A stretch of DNA of 11,858 nt from Kiloniellales bacterium (GTDB lineage: Bacteria; Pseudomonadota; Alphaproteobacteria; Kiloniellales; JAKSDN01), in assembly GCA_022360075.1 (NCBI GenBank), contig JAKSDN010000036.1:1-11858 (forward strand), in the 5' to 3' direction. Below, piece after piece: positions 1-5,507 of the stretch. How positions within the stretch are numbered: position 1 is the first letter of the stretch; each line of letters starts with the position of its first letter. The position numbers and the translations under genes are program-made. Below the pieces are notes generated by a model, which was not told the origin of the DNA, did no database searches, and saw only the letters and a list, made by a program, of their open reading frames with translations.

Positions 1-2
1 CG

Positions 3-401
3 AGCCCGACTTCGGCCGTCGAAAACCTATCGGAAGAAGATCTTCTTGCGCTCTATCTATCGAGCGCCCGTGACGAGATTCGCCAGCTTCAAGCCCTCCT
101 GACCCAGGTCCGCGAAACGCCCGAGCGCTGGGGCGAGATCGTACTGCGCATGCGCGAGATCGTGCACGTCGTCAAGGGACAGGGCACTAGCTTCGGCTAT
201 CCCCTGATGACCCGCGTCGGCGACTCGCTGTCGCGCCTGCTCAAGGCCCTCGAAGCTCCGAACGACGATGACATCGACCTGGTCGGCACCCACATCAACA
301 CCTTCGAGGCGGTGCTGCAGAACAACATCACCGGCAGCGGCGGCGAGCTGGGCGAGACACTGGCAAGCCGCCTCGAAGCCCTGGTGGACAAGCGCGCCTA
401 A
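3..401 (+). CDS. Hpt-like phosphotransfer protein, 3' part (5' truncated by window edge)
   Basis: The frame is open from the left edge to the TAA at 401, giving 132 visible residues with no start yet, so the gene begins upstream. The segment HVVKGQGTSFGYP (visible residues 55-67) matches the HxxKGxxxxxG signature of histidine phosphotransfer domains, in which His55 would take the phosphoryl group. It is followed by an amphipathic stretch (RVGDSLSRLLKAL) and a closing helix containing GELGE, the style of small alphaproteobacterial Hpt-like proteins (H-D-x-KGQGxSFGY family). Such proteins are presumed to relay phosphate from sensor kinases or to act in cytoplasmic signalling; the partner is not in the window. 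The N-terminal visible part is acidic and helical (EEDLLALYLSSARDEIRQLQALL), possibly a coiled coil. An internal ATG at 150 would remove the lead-in helix and leave the His only five codons from the start, so I do not take it as the start. No terminator hairpin is visible after the stop. Confidence 0.72.
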   Translation, partial: SPTSAVENLSEEDLLALYLSSARDEIRQLQALLTQVRETPERWGEIVLRMREIVHVVKGQGTSFGYPLMTRVGDSLSRLLKALEAPNDDDIDLVGTHINTFEAVLQNNITGSGGELGETLASRLEALVDKRA

Positions 402-429
402 CCCGCCGCCCCGAGCCGACCCGAGAGCT

Positions 430-457
430 TTGCACCCCTGACGCGCTGCGTTAGGCT
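430..457 (+). promoter_or_regulatory. candidate sigma70-type promoter for the aldehyde dehydrogenase gene
   Basis: TTGCAC (430-435) is followed after 16 bases by TAGGCT (452-457), 56 bases before the ATG at 513. The -35 box is a fair match and the -10 box is weak against the E. coli consensus, although GC-rich alphaproteobacteria tolerate such boxes. It lies in the only sizeable gap before the catabolic cassette. This is a pattern-based suggestion only. Confidence 0.25.
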
Positions 458-512
458 GCCGCCAAGCGCGACGAAAGGCGCGATCGACGGCTAGGGATGC
501 GAGGGCGCGGCG

Positions 513-1952
513 ATGACCGATTCGGCGGTTCTGATCGGCGGGGAATGGCGCCCGCCCTTGGCAGGAGAGAGCCTGCCGGTCATCGATCCCAGCGACGGAA
601 CGACCTTCGGGCGCTTGGCCCGCGGCCAGGCCGAGGACATCGACGAGGCGGTCGACGCCGCCCATGCCGCGCTCGAGGGGGCCTGGGGCCGCATGACCGC
701 GGTCGAGCGTGGCCGGCTGCTGCTGCGGCTGAGCCGGGCCGTGCTCGACGACTTCGACAACCTGGCCAATCTCGAGGCCCGCGACACCGGCAAGCCGCTC
801 GCCCAGGGTCAGGCGGACATCACCGCCGCCGCCCGCTACTTCGAGTTCTACGGCGGTGCCGCCGACAAGGTCCATGGCGAGACCCTGCCCTTCCAGGAGG
901 GCTACACGGTGCTGACCCTGCGAGAGCCGCACGGCGTCACCGGGCACATCATCCCCTGGAACTACCCGGCGCAGATCGCCGGCCGCTCGATCGGCGCGGC
1001 TTTGGCCATGGGCAACGCTTGCGTGGTCAAGCCGGCCGAGGACGCCTGCCAGTCGATCCTGCGCATCGCCGAGCTGGCGCTCGAGGCAGGCTTTCCGCCC
1101 GGCGCCGTCAACGTCGTGCCCGGCCTGGGCGCGGAGGCCGGCGCGGCACTCGCGGCCCATCCGGGGGTCGACCACATCTCCTTCACCGGCTCGCCGGAGA
1201 CCGGCAGCCGCGTGGCGGCGGCCGCGGCCGAGCACCACTGCCCTGTCACCCTGGAGCTGGGCGGCAAGTCGCCGCAGCTCGTCTTCGCCGATGCCGACCT
1301 GGACGAGGCCATGCCGATGCTGACGCGGGCCATCGTACAGAACAGCGGCCAGACCTGCTCAGCCGGCAGCCGCGTGCTGGTCGAGCGCGGCCTGTACGAT
1401 GAGGTCGGCGAACGGCTGAGCGACTCCTTCCGGCAGTTGGAGGCCGGCCCTTGGGACGCGGACCTGGACGCGGGGCCGCTGATCAATGCCACGCAGCACG
1501 ACCGCGTGCAGGGCTATCTGGAGCGCGCCGCCGCCGATGGCATGACGCCGGCCGCCGAGGGCCGGATCGCGGCCAACGCCTCGGCCGAGGGCTACTTCGT
1601 CGCGCCGGTGCTGTTCGACGACGTGCCGCCGGGCCATCCCTTGGCGCAGGAGGAGGTCTTCGGACCCGTCCTGGCCCTGCTGCCCTTCGGCTCGGAAGAG
1701 GAAGCGGTCAAGCTCGCCAACGGCACCGACTTCGGCCTGGTCGCCGGGGTCTGGACCCGCGACGGCGGCCGCCAGCTCAGGCTCGCCCGGGCGCTCAAGT
1801 CGGGCCAGGTCTTCGTCAATAACTACGGCGCCGGCGGCGGCGTCGAGCTGCCTTTCGGCGGCGTGAAGAAGAGCGGCTACGGCCGCGAGAAGGGCTTCGA
1901 GGCGCTCTACGGTTTCAGCGCGCTCAAGACCGTGGCGATCCGCCACGGCTGA
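513..1952 (+). CDS. aldehyde dehydrogenase family protein (NAD(P)-dependent, ALDH superfamily)
   Basis: This 479-residue cytosolic enzyme should oxidise an aldehyde to the carboxylate with NAD(P)+. All expected motifs are present: IIPWNYP with the oxyanion Asn150, VVKPAE with cofactor-binding Lys173, the Rossmann-like FTGSPETGSRV (224-234), ELGGKSP with general base Glu248, QNSGQTCSAGSR with the nucleophile Cys282, EEVFGPV (380-386), and the C-terminal LPFGGVKKSGYGREKG (446-461). The length is normal for a betaine-aldehyde or general ALDH. The ATG at 513 is preceded by GAGG (499-502), a weak and somewhat distant ribosome site; the coding frame shows normal codon use from that ATG. The SDR gene follows after 36 bases on the same strand and an enolase-superfamily gene after that, so a role in a sugar, polyol or sugar-acid catabolic route is more likely than osmoprotectant synthesis. 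The substrate cannot be read from the sequence. Confidence 0.93.
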   Translation: MTDSAVLIGGEWRPPLAGESLPVIDPSDGTTFGRLARGQAEDIDEAVDAAHAALEGAWGRMTAVERGRLLLRLSRAVLDDFDNLANLEARDTGKPLAQGQADITAAARYFEFYGGAADKVHGETLPFQEGYTVLTLREPHGVTGHIIPWNYPAQIAGRSIGAALAMGNACVVKPAEDACQSILRIAELALEAGFPPGAVNVVPGLGAEAGAALAAHPGVDHISFTGSPETGSRVAAAAAEHHCPVTLELGGKSPQLVFADADLDEAMPMLTRAIVQNSGQTCSAGSRVLVERGLYDEVGERLSDSFRQLEAGPWDADLDAGPLINATQHDRVQGYLERAAADGMTPAAEGRIAANASAEGYFVAPVLFDDVPPGHPLAQEEVFGPVLALLPFGSEEEAVKLANGTDFGLVAGVWTRDGGRQLRLARALKSGQVFVNNYGAGGGVELPFGGVKKSGYGREKGFEALYGFSALKTVAIRHG

Positions 1953-1988
1953 TCGGGTCACGAACGAGAAACGGCAGGGGGGCCAGCT

Positions 1989-2747
1989 ATGCGGCTGAAG
2001 GACAAGGTGGCGATCGTCACCGGCGGCGGCTCGGGTTTCGGCGAGGGCATCGCCCGCCGCTTCGCGCGGGAAGGCGCGGCGGTGGTGGTTGCCGACATCA
2101 ATGACAACGCCGGGCGGACCGTCGCCGACGGCATTGCGGGCGATGGCGGCAAGGCACACTTCACCCATGCCGACGTGACCCGGCGCGACGACGTGCGCGC
2201 CATGATCGAGTCCGCGACGGCGAAGTTCGGCAAGCTCGACAGCCTAGGCAACAACGCCGGCTACACGCATGTCAACCAGCCGCTGATCGAGGTCAGCGAA
2301 GAGGAGTTCGACCGGACCTACGCGGTCAACGTCAAGGCGATCTACCTGGCGACGCTGGAGGTGGTGCCCGTCTTCCGCGCACAGGGCGGCGGCTGCATCA
2401 TCAACACCTCCTCCACCGCTGCGCTTAGGCCGCGGCCCGGCCTGGTCTGGTACAACGGCTCCAAAGGCGCGGCCAATGTCATCACCAAGGCCATGGCCGC
2501 CGAGCTCGCGCCGGACAAGATCCGCGTCAACGCGCTCTGCCCGGTGATCGGCGAGACCGGCATGCTCGAGCGCTTCATGGGCGTGCCCGACACGCCGGAG
2601 AACCGCGAGAAGTTCGTCGCTACGATTCCGATGGGCCGCATGTCGCAACCCGCCGACATCGCCAACGCCGCGCTCTATTTGGCCTGCGACGAGGCGGCGT
2701 TCATCACCGGCGTCACGCTGGAAGTCGACGGCGGGCGCTGTATCTGA
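1989..2747 (+). CDS. SDR family NAD(P)-dependent oxidoreductase
   Basis: This is a classical short-chain dehydrogenase of 252 residues. It has the nucleotide-binding TGGGSGFGEGIA (11-22), Asp36 after the second strand (VVVADIN), which favours NAD(H) over NADP(H), NNAG (88-91), Asn114, catalytic Ser142, and YxxxK as Tyr155-Lys159 (WYNGSK). The C-terminus FITGVTLEVDGGRCI is the usual ending of this subgroup, often labelled 3-oxoacyl-ACP reductase or glucose 1-dehydrogenase without proof. A strong ribosome site, AGGGGGG, precedes the ATG. The start is 36 bases after the ALDH stop with no terminator between, so the two are almost certainly one operon. One oddity: the residue before NNAG is Gly87, where family members usually have Val or Ile. 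In context it probably oxidises a hydroxyl group of the same substrate series as the ALDH and the downstream enolase-superfamily enzyme. It is not a fatty-acid synthase reductase by location. Confidence 0.92.
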   Translation: MRLKDKVAIVTGGGSGFGEGIARRFAREGAAVVVADINDNAGRTVADGIAGDGGKAHFTHADVTRRDDVRAMIESATAKFGKLDSLGNNAGYTHVNQPLIEVSEEEFDRTYAVNVKAIYLATLEVVPVFRAQGGGCIINTSSTAALRPRPGLVWYNGSKGAANVITKAMAAELAPDKIRVNALCPVIGETGMLERFMGVPDTPENREKFVATIPMGRMSQPADIANAALYLACDEAAFITGVTLEVDGGRCI

Positions 2748-2803
2748 GGGCACGCGACACCGAAGGTCGAGGCGATCGTGGCGCCGCCATGCCCGCAATC
2801 CCT

Positions 2804-2836
2804 CCCCTCACGCTTCGACAGGCTCAGCATGAGGGG
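2804..2836 (+). repeat. dispersed palindromic intergenic repeat, copy 1
   Basis: CCCCTCA (2804-2810) pairs with TGAGGGG (2830-2836), and GCT (2812-2814) with AGC (2826-2828), around the core CTTCGACAGGCTCAGCATGA (2813-2832). The same core occurs twice more at 5243-5329. It lies between the SDR stop and the ATG of the enolase-superfamily gene. No T-tract follows, so it does not look like an intrinsic terminator, but in a transcript it would form a stable hairpin that could protect or attenuate the operon mRNA. Confidence 0.8.
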
Positions 2837-2900
2837 GGCCGATGCGTAAGCTGGACACTTCTCCTTTGAAACGAACCTGCGACCCCCAAAGGCATCAAAC

Positions 2901-3986
2901 ATGACCATCACCTCCATCGAAGCCGATCACCTCCGCATCGAGCTGCCGGCGCCGCTCGAGGACTCGACCCACGGCCGCATGACCCACTTCGAGCTGATCA
3001 CGGTGCGCCTGCGCGATGAGCAAGGGACGGAGGGGCTCGGCTACAGCTACACCGTGGGCGCCGGCGGTGGGGCGGTGCACAGCCTGATCGAGCGCGACCT
3101 CGCCGAGGTGATTCGCGGCCAGGACGAGAGCCGGATCGAATCGCTGTGGGAGAGGATGTGGTGGCATCTGCATTTCGTCGGACGCGGCGGTCCGGCCTCC
3201 TTCGCGATCGCCGCGATCGACGTCGCGCTCTGGGACCTGAAGGCGCGGCAGCAAAACGTGCCGCTGTGGCGTCTGCTCGGCGGCCACGATCCGCAGGTGG
3301 CGGCCTATGCCGGCGGCATCGACTTGCACATGCCGATCGATGAGCTCCTGGCCCAGACCGAGGCCAACCTGGCGCAGGGTATCCGGGCCATCAAGATGAA
3401 GGTCGGCCGCGACCGCCTGAGCGAGGACGTCGAGCGGGTCGCCGCCATGCGCGAGATGCTCGGTCCCGACGTGCCGCTCATGGTCGATGCCAACATGCGC
3501 TGGCGCATCGACCAGGCTCTCGAAGCCTCGCGCCGCCTCGCCGCCTACCAGCTCTTCTGGCTGGAGGAGCCGATCGCCCCCGACGACATCGCCGGCCACG
3601 TGCGCATCGAGCGCGAAGCGCCGCTGCCGATCGCCGCCGGCGAGAACCTGCATAGCCTGACCGAGTTCCGCCAGCTCATCGCCGCCGGCGGCGTCTCCTT
3701 TCCGGAGCCGGACGTCGCCACCTGCGGCGGCATCACGGTCTGGATGAAGGTCGCCCATCTGGCCGAGGCGCACGACCTGCCGGTCACCTCCCACGGCGTG
3801 CACGACCTGCACGTCCATCTGCTGGCCGCCGTGCCGAACAAGTCCTTCCTGGAGATCCACGGCTTCGGCCTCGAACGCTTCATCGAGCAGCCGATGACCT
3901 TCGCCGACGGCAAGGCGCGCGCGCCCGACCGCCCCGGCCATGGCATCGCCTTCGACTGGGGAGCCTTGGCGCCCTTCCACGTTTGA
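2901..3986 (+). CDS. mandelate racemase/muconate lactonizing enzyme family protein (acid-sugar dehydratase or racemase)
   Basis: This 361-residue enolase-superfamily enzyme abstracts the proton alpha to a carboxylate in a Mg2+-dependent reaction. Every catalytic position of Pseudomonas mandelate racemase is found one residue later: Lys165 and Lys167 (IKMKVG), metal ligands Asp196 (VDAN), Glu222 (LEEP) and Glu248 (AGEN), the His298-Asp271 dyad (TSHGV and PEPDVATCGG), and Glu318 (LEIH). This KxK plus His/Asp pattern places it in the mandelate racemase subgroup, which includes several acid-sugar dehydratases (fuconate, galactarate/talarate, gluconate and others). The N-terminal capping domain (1-130) contains the substrate-specificity loop around DSTHGRMTHFELI and WWHLHFVGRGG. 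AAAGG lies nine bases before the ATG. The gene is 153 bases after the SDR, with a palindromic repeat in the gap, so it may be cotranscribed or have its own promoter. Which acid it uses is unknown. Confidence 0.92.
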   Translation: MTITSIEADHLRIELPAPLEDSTHGRMTHFELITVRLRDEQGTEGLGYSYTVGAGGGAVHSLIERDLAEVIRGQDESRIESLWERMWWHLHFVGRGGPASFAIAAIDVALWDLKARQQNVPLWRLLGGHDPQVAAYAGGIDLHMPIDELLAQTEANLAQGIRAIKMKVGRDRLSEDVERVAAMREMLGPDVPLMVDANMRWRIDQALEASRRLAAYQLFWLEEPIAPDDIAGHVRIEREAPLPIAAGENLHSLTEFRQLIAAGGVSFPEPDVATCGGITVWMKVAHLAEAHDLPVTSHGVHDLHVHLLAAVPNKSFLEIHGFGLERFIEQPMTFADGKARAPDRPGHGIAFDWGALAPFHV

Positions 3987-4157
3987 GCGAGCGCGTTCCC
4001 GGCCGCCGAAGCCATTGTCACAGAAGAGCCACACCCGCCGCCCGAAGACGACGCTAGGGTTTCCTCATTGAACAACTGGAATTAGACATCGGTGGCCTCG
4101 ATCCTACCGGCGCTGGAACTTTGCCCGGGTGAGGCGCCATAGGATGGAGACCGAGGC

Positions 4158-4832
4158 GTGCTCTCCAATCCGGAGTTTGGGTTTGGCTTGTTGCTGGGCG
4201 TGCTGCTGACCATCGGGGTCAACGTCGCCTTGCCCATCGGTCCGGTCCGCGGACGCCGCGGCGGGCGCCGACAAAGCGCGGACGGCGCGAAGACCCGGCG
4301 TCGACAGCCGCAAAGGCGGGAGAGCCGGGCGAACGGTCTTGGCCGCATGCCCGCAACCCGTCCGATCGATCACCGCTACAAGGCCGACGATGCCGCGATC
4401 GAGATCGACCCCCAACGCGCCCAGCTTCGCCTCACTGGCGCGGACGTGCCGGGGCGTGAAGCGCTGGTGCCCTTCGATCAGCTCGGCCGCTGCGAGGTTC
4501 TCTTGAACGGCCAGCCGATCAGACCGCGTTGCGAGGGGCCGGAGATGCCGCGTGAGCTGCGTCGGCTGCTGGACACGGCCGGTCGCAAACGCCTGCACCG
4601 CAATCAGGAGCGGCGTCTGGACCTGGTGCTCGATTGCGCGGGCCCGACGCCTTTCGTCTTCCGCATGAATTTCTACCGGCGGGAAGGCCGCCGCCGTATC
4701 ACGCCCTGGTCGTTCTCCGAATCGGCCGAACGGATATTGAGCGTCGTCCAAGCGCTACAATGCAATCAGTTGGCGTTCCACCACGGCGCGGACAACGAAA
4801 ACGCATCGCCGGATCGTTCTTCCGAAATGTAG
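4158..4832 (+). CDS. hypothetical protein with one N-terminal membrane segment
   Basis: The protein has 224 residues and starts with GTG; GGAG at 4146-4149 lies eight bases upstream and supports this start. Residues about 8-28 (GFGLLLGVLLTIGVNVALPIG) form one hydrophobic helix. A very basic, Arg-rich linker follows (about 30-65), which by the positive-inside rule would be cytoplasmic, and then a soluble domain (about 70-205) with alternating strand-like segments (AAIEIDPQRAQLRL, CEVLLNGQPI, RLDLVLDC, PFVFRMNFYRREG) ending in the helix SESAERILSVVQALQ. The layout resembles a small beta-rich PH-like or regulatory domain tethered to the inner membrane, but I do not recognise the family. The last 20 or so residues (after about 4770) are antisense to a toxin remnant and look low in conservation, so the original C-terminus may have been shorter. 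The opposite strand (4104-4751) is also open but reads like a shadow. No clear operon partner is present. Confidence 0.6.
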   Translation: MLSNPEFGFGLLLGVLLTIGVNVALPIGPVRGRRGGRRQSADGAKTRRRQPQRRESRANGLGRMPATRPIDHRYKADDAAIEIDPQRAQLRLTGADVPGREALVPFDQLGRCEVLLNGQPIRPRCEGPEMPRELRRLLDTAGRKRLHRNQERRLDLVLDCAGPTPFVFRMNFYRREGRRRITPWSFSESAERILSVVQALQCNQLAFHHGADNENASPDRSSEM

Positions 4833-4906
4833 GAGACGTCGTGCCCGGCCTCTCGCTAGGCTCTGACGAGCGATGCCGCGCAGCACTCATCGACTAGCAG
4901 CCGCAT
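4766..4906 (-). pseudogene. remnant of a DUF5615 PIN-like toxin gene, with in-frame amber and missing 3' half
   Basis: Twelve bases after the DUF433 stop, an ATG at 4906-4904 opens a frame reading MRLLVDECCAASLVRA, then TAG (4858-4856), then REAGHDVSYISEERSGDAF and further residues to a TGA at 4768-4766. The sequence M-R-L-L-V-D-E-C followed by L-V-R-A-(x)-R-E-A-G-H-D-V is the typical N-terminus of the DUF5615 PIN-like toxins that follow DUF433 antitoxins; Asp6 would be the first metal-binding acid. Codon 17 is TAG where family members usually have Leu, consistent with TTG to TAG. Family members run to about 110-130 residues and later carry a TEDKDFG-like acidic motif; here the frame ends after about 46 codons and I cannot find that motif convincingly in any frame. 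The gene is therefore dead. It lies antisense to the 3' end of the plus-strand hypothetical gene. Confidence 0.68.
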
Positions 4907-4918
4907 GTCTCAGTCGAT

Positions 4919-5140
4919 CTAGCGAAACACGACTTCTTCGTCCGAGAGATGGTCGGCGGCAAACGCTTGAGCGGCGCGAACGTCCTCAAGAGACAGATGG
5001 GGATGCTCGTGAACGATTGCTTCAGGCGTCAAGCCGTGCCCAAGCTCGCGTAAGATCTGCTCGACGGAAATACGCGTCCCTTTGATCACGGGCTTTCCCA
5101 TCAGTATCGCCGGATCGGCGGTAATTCGTTCGTGAGCCAT
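4919..5140 (-). CDS. DUF433 domain-containing protein (VapB-like antitoxin)
   Basis: The protein has 73 residues and covers one complete DUF433 domain: ITADPAILMGKPVIKGTRISVEQILRELGHGLTPEAIVHEHPHLSLEDVRAAQAFA. The GKPVIKGTRISVE stretch (15-27) and the closing helix LSLEDVRAAQAFAADHL are diagnostic. DUF433 proteins carry a small winged-helix-like fold and usually sit directly upstream of a DUF5615 PIN-like ribonuclease toxin, which they are thought to neutralise and whose operon they may repress. Here the expected partner follows after 12 bases but is broken, so this is an orphan antitoxin. The ribosome site before the ATG is weak (CCGGA, about 7 bases upstream) and no convincing promoter is visible; an A7 tract (complement of 5163-5169) lies about 25 bases before the start. 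The gene is complete and shows no internal damage. Confidence 0.88.
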   Translation of the reverse strand: MAHERITADPAILMGKPVIKGTRISVEQILRELGHGLTPEAIVHEHPHLSLEDVRAAQAFAADHLSDEEVVFR

Positions 5141-5237
5141 ATTGACGTTCCGGGCTTATCGCTTTTTTTGGTGCGCCTGCCTTACTCCGTCGGTCGTTGA
5201 TCCCGACCCTTGCTGCTCGGTGCATGTTAAACCCCAT

Positions 5238-5334
5238 CCCCCTCATGCTGAGCTTGTCGAAGTATGAGGATTGCCCGGTACCATGAGCAAAGCCGGAGCG
5301 ATCCTCACCCTTCGACAGGCTCAGGATGAAGAGG
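5238..5334. repeat. REPIN-like inverted pair of the dispersed palindromic repeat (copies 2 and 3)
   Basis: Copy 2 (5238-5270, minus orientation) and copy 3 (5302-5334, plus orientation) carry the same core as the copy at 2804-2836: CTTCGACARGCTCAGSATGA at 5262-5243 and 5310-5329. They face each other over about 31 bases. Bases 5249-5271 pair with 5301-5323: 20 Watson-Crick pairs, one G-U and two mismatches, leaving a 29-base loop. Such inverted doublets are the usual arrangement of REP elements mobilised by RAYT transposases. No transposase gene is in the window. This repeat is familiar from many proteobacterial genomes, where it is often mistranslated as LSLSK or HPEPVEG peptides. Confidence 0.8.
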
Positions 5335-5457
5335 AAAGGACGACATCGGAATGCAAGAGGAAGGACCCCTCGTGCGCCGTGCATGAGGAAAATCGGTGGC
5401 CTTTGGTATCGGCCCGAATACTGAGGCCTGATCGATCGAAACGCCAGAATCAGAAGA

Positions 5458-5486
5458 CCCCGGAAGCGGCGCTTCCGGGGCCTTTT
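5458..5486 (-). terminator. intrinsic terminator downstream of the Bax-inhibitor-1 gene
   Basis: CCCCGGAAGC (5458-5467) and GCTTCCGGGG (5471-5480) form a perfect 10-bp stem with a GGC loop, 28 bases after the stop codon of the minus-strand gene. On the minus strand the hairpin is followed by the T-rich TCTTCTGATTCT; on the plus strand by CCTTTT (5481-5486). It may therefore work in both directions, but the adjacent gene ends on the minus strand. Confidence 0.75.
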
Positions 5487-5507
5487 CGTTCGCTCGTCTT
5501 GCGAGGC

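Larger units (their letters stand above)
5141..5507. other. 367-base region without a gene, holding a REPIN-like repeat pair and a terminator
   Basis: No frame here looks coding; the short open frames come from the repeats themselves. The region holds a T7 run at 5163-5169, the inverted repeat pair at 5238-5334, about 120 bases (5335-5455) in which I see nothing, and the terminator at 5458-5486. It separates the DUF433 module from the Bax-inhibitor-1 gene; both are on the minus strand. Confidence 0.7.

Noticed and set aside
57..1238. Long open frame on the minus strand (393 codons) opposite the Hpt-like and ALDH genes
   Set aside because: It overlaps two plus-strand genes with complete family motifs, and its translation is rich in Arg, Ala, Gly, Gln and His as expected for an antisense frame in GC-rich DNA.
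2895..4034. Open minus-strand frame of 379 codons opposite the enolase-superfamily gene
   Set aside because: It mirrors a gene with a full set of catalytic residues; the translation has no recognisable motif.
4104..4751. Minus-strand frame of 215 codons opposite the hypothetical membrane protein
   Set aside because: It lacks a ribosome site and any motif, while the plus strand has a membrane helix, a ribosome site and a sensible domain layout. I considered whether its first residues (DAQYPFGRFGER) continue the toxin remnant as the DKDFG region, but the match is too weak.
5163..5169. T7 run as a possible plus-strand terminator
   Set aside because: No stable hairpin directly precedes it, and no plus-strand gene ends nearby that would need it.
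5022..5384. Minus-strand frame of 120 codons across the antitoxin start and the repeats
   Set aside because: Its peptide includes the repeat translation ILSLSKGEDRS and overlaps DUF433 in another frame; it is an artefact of the repeats.
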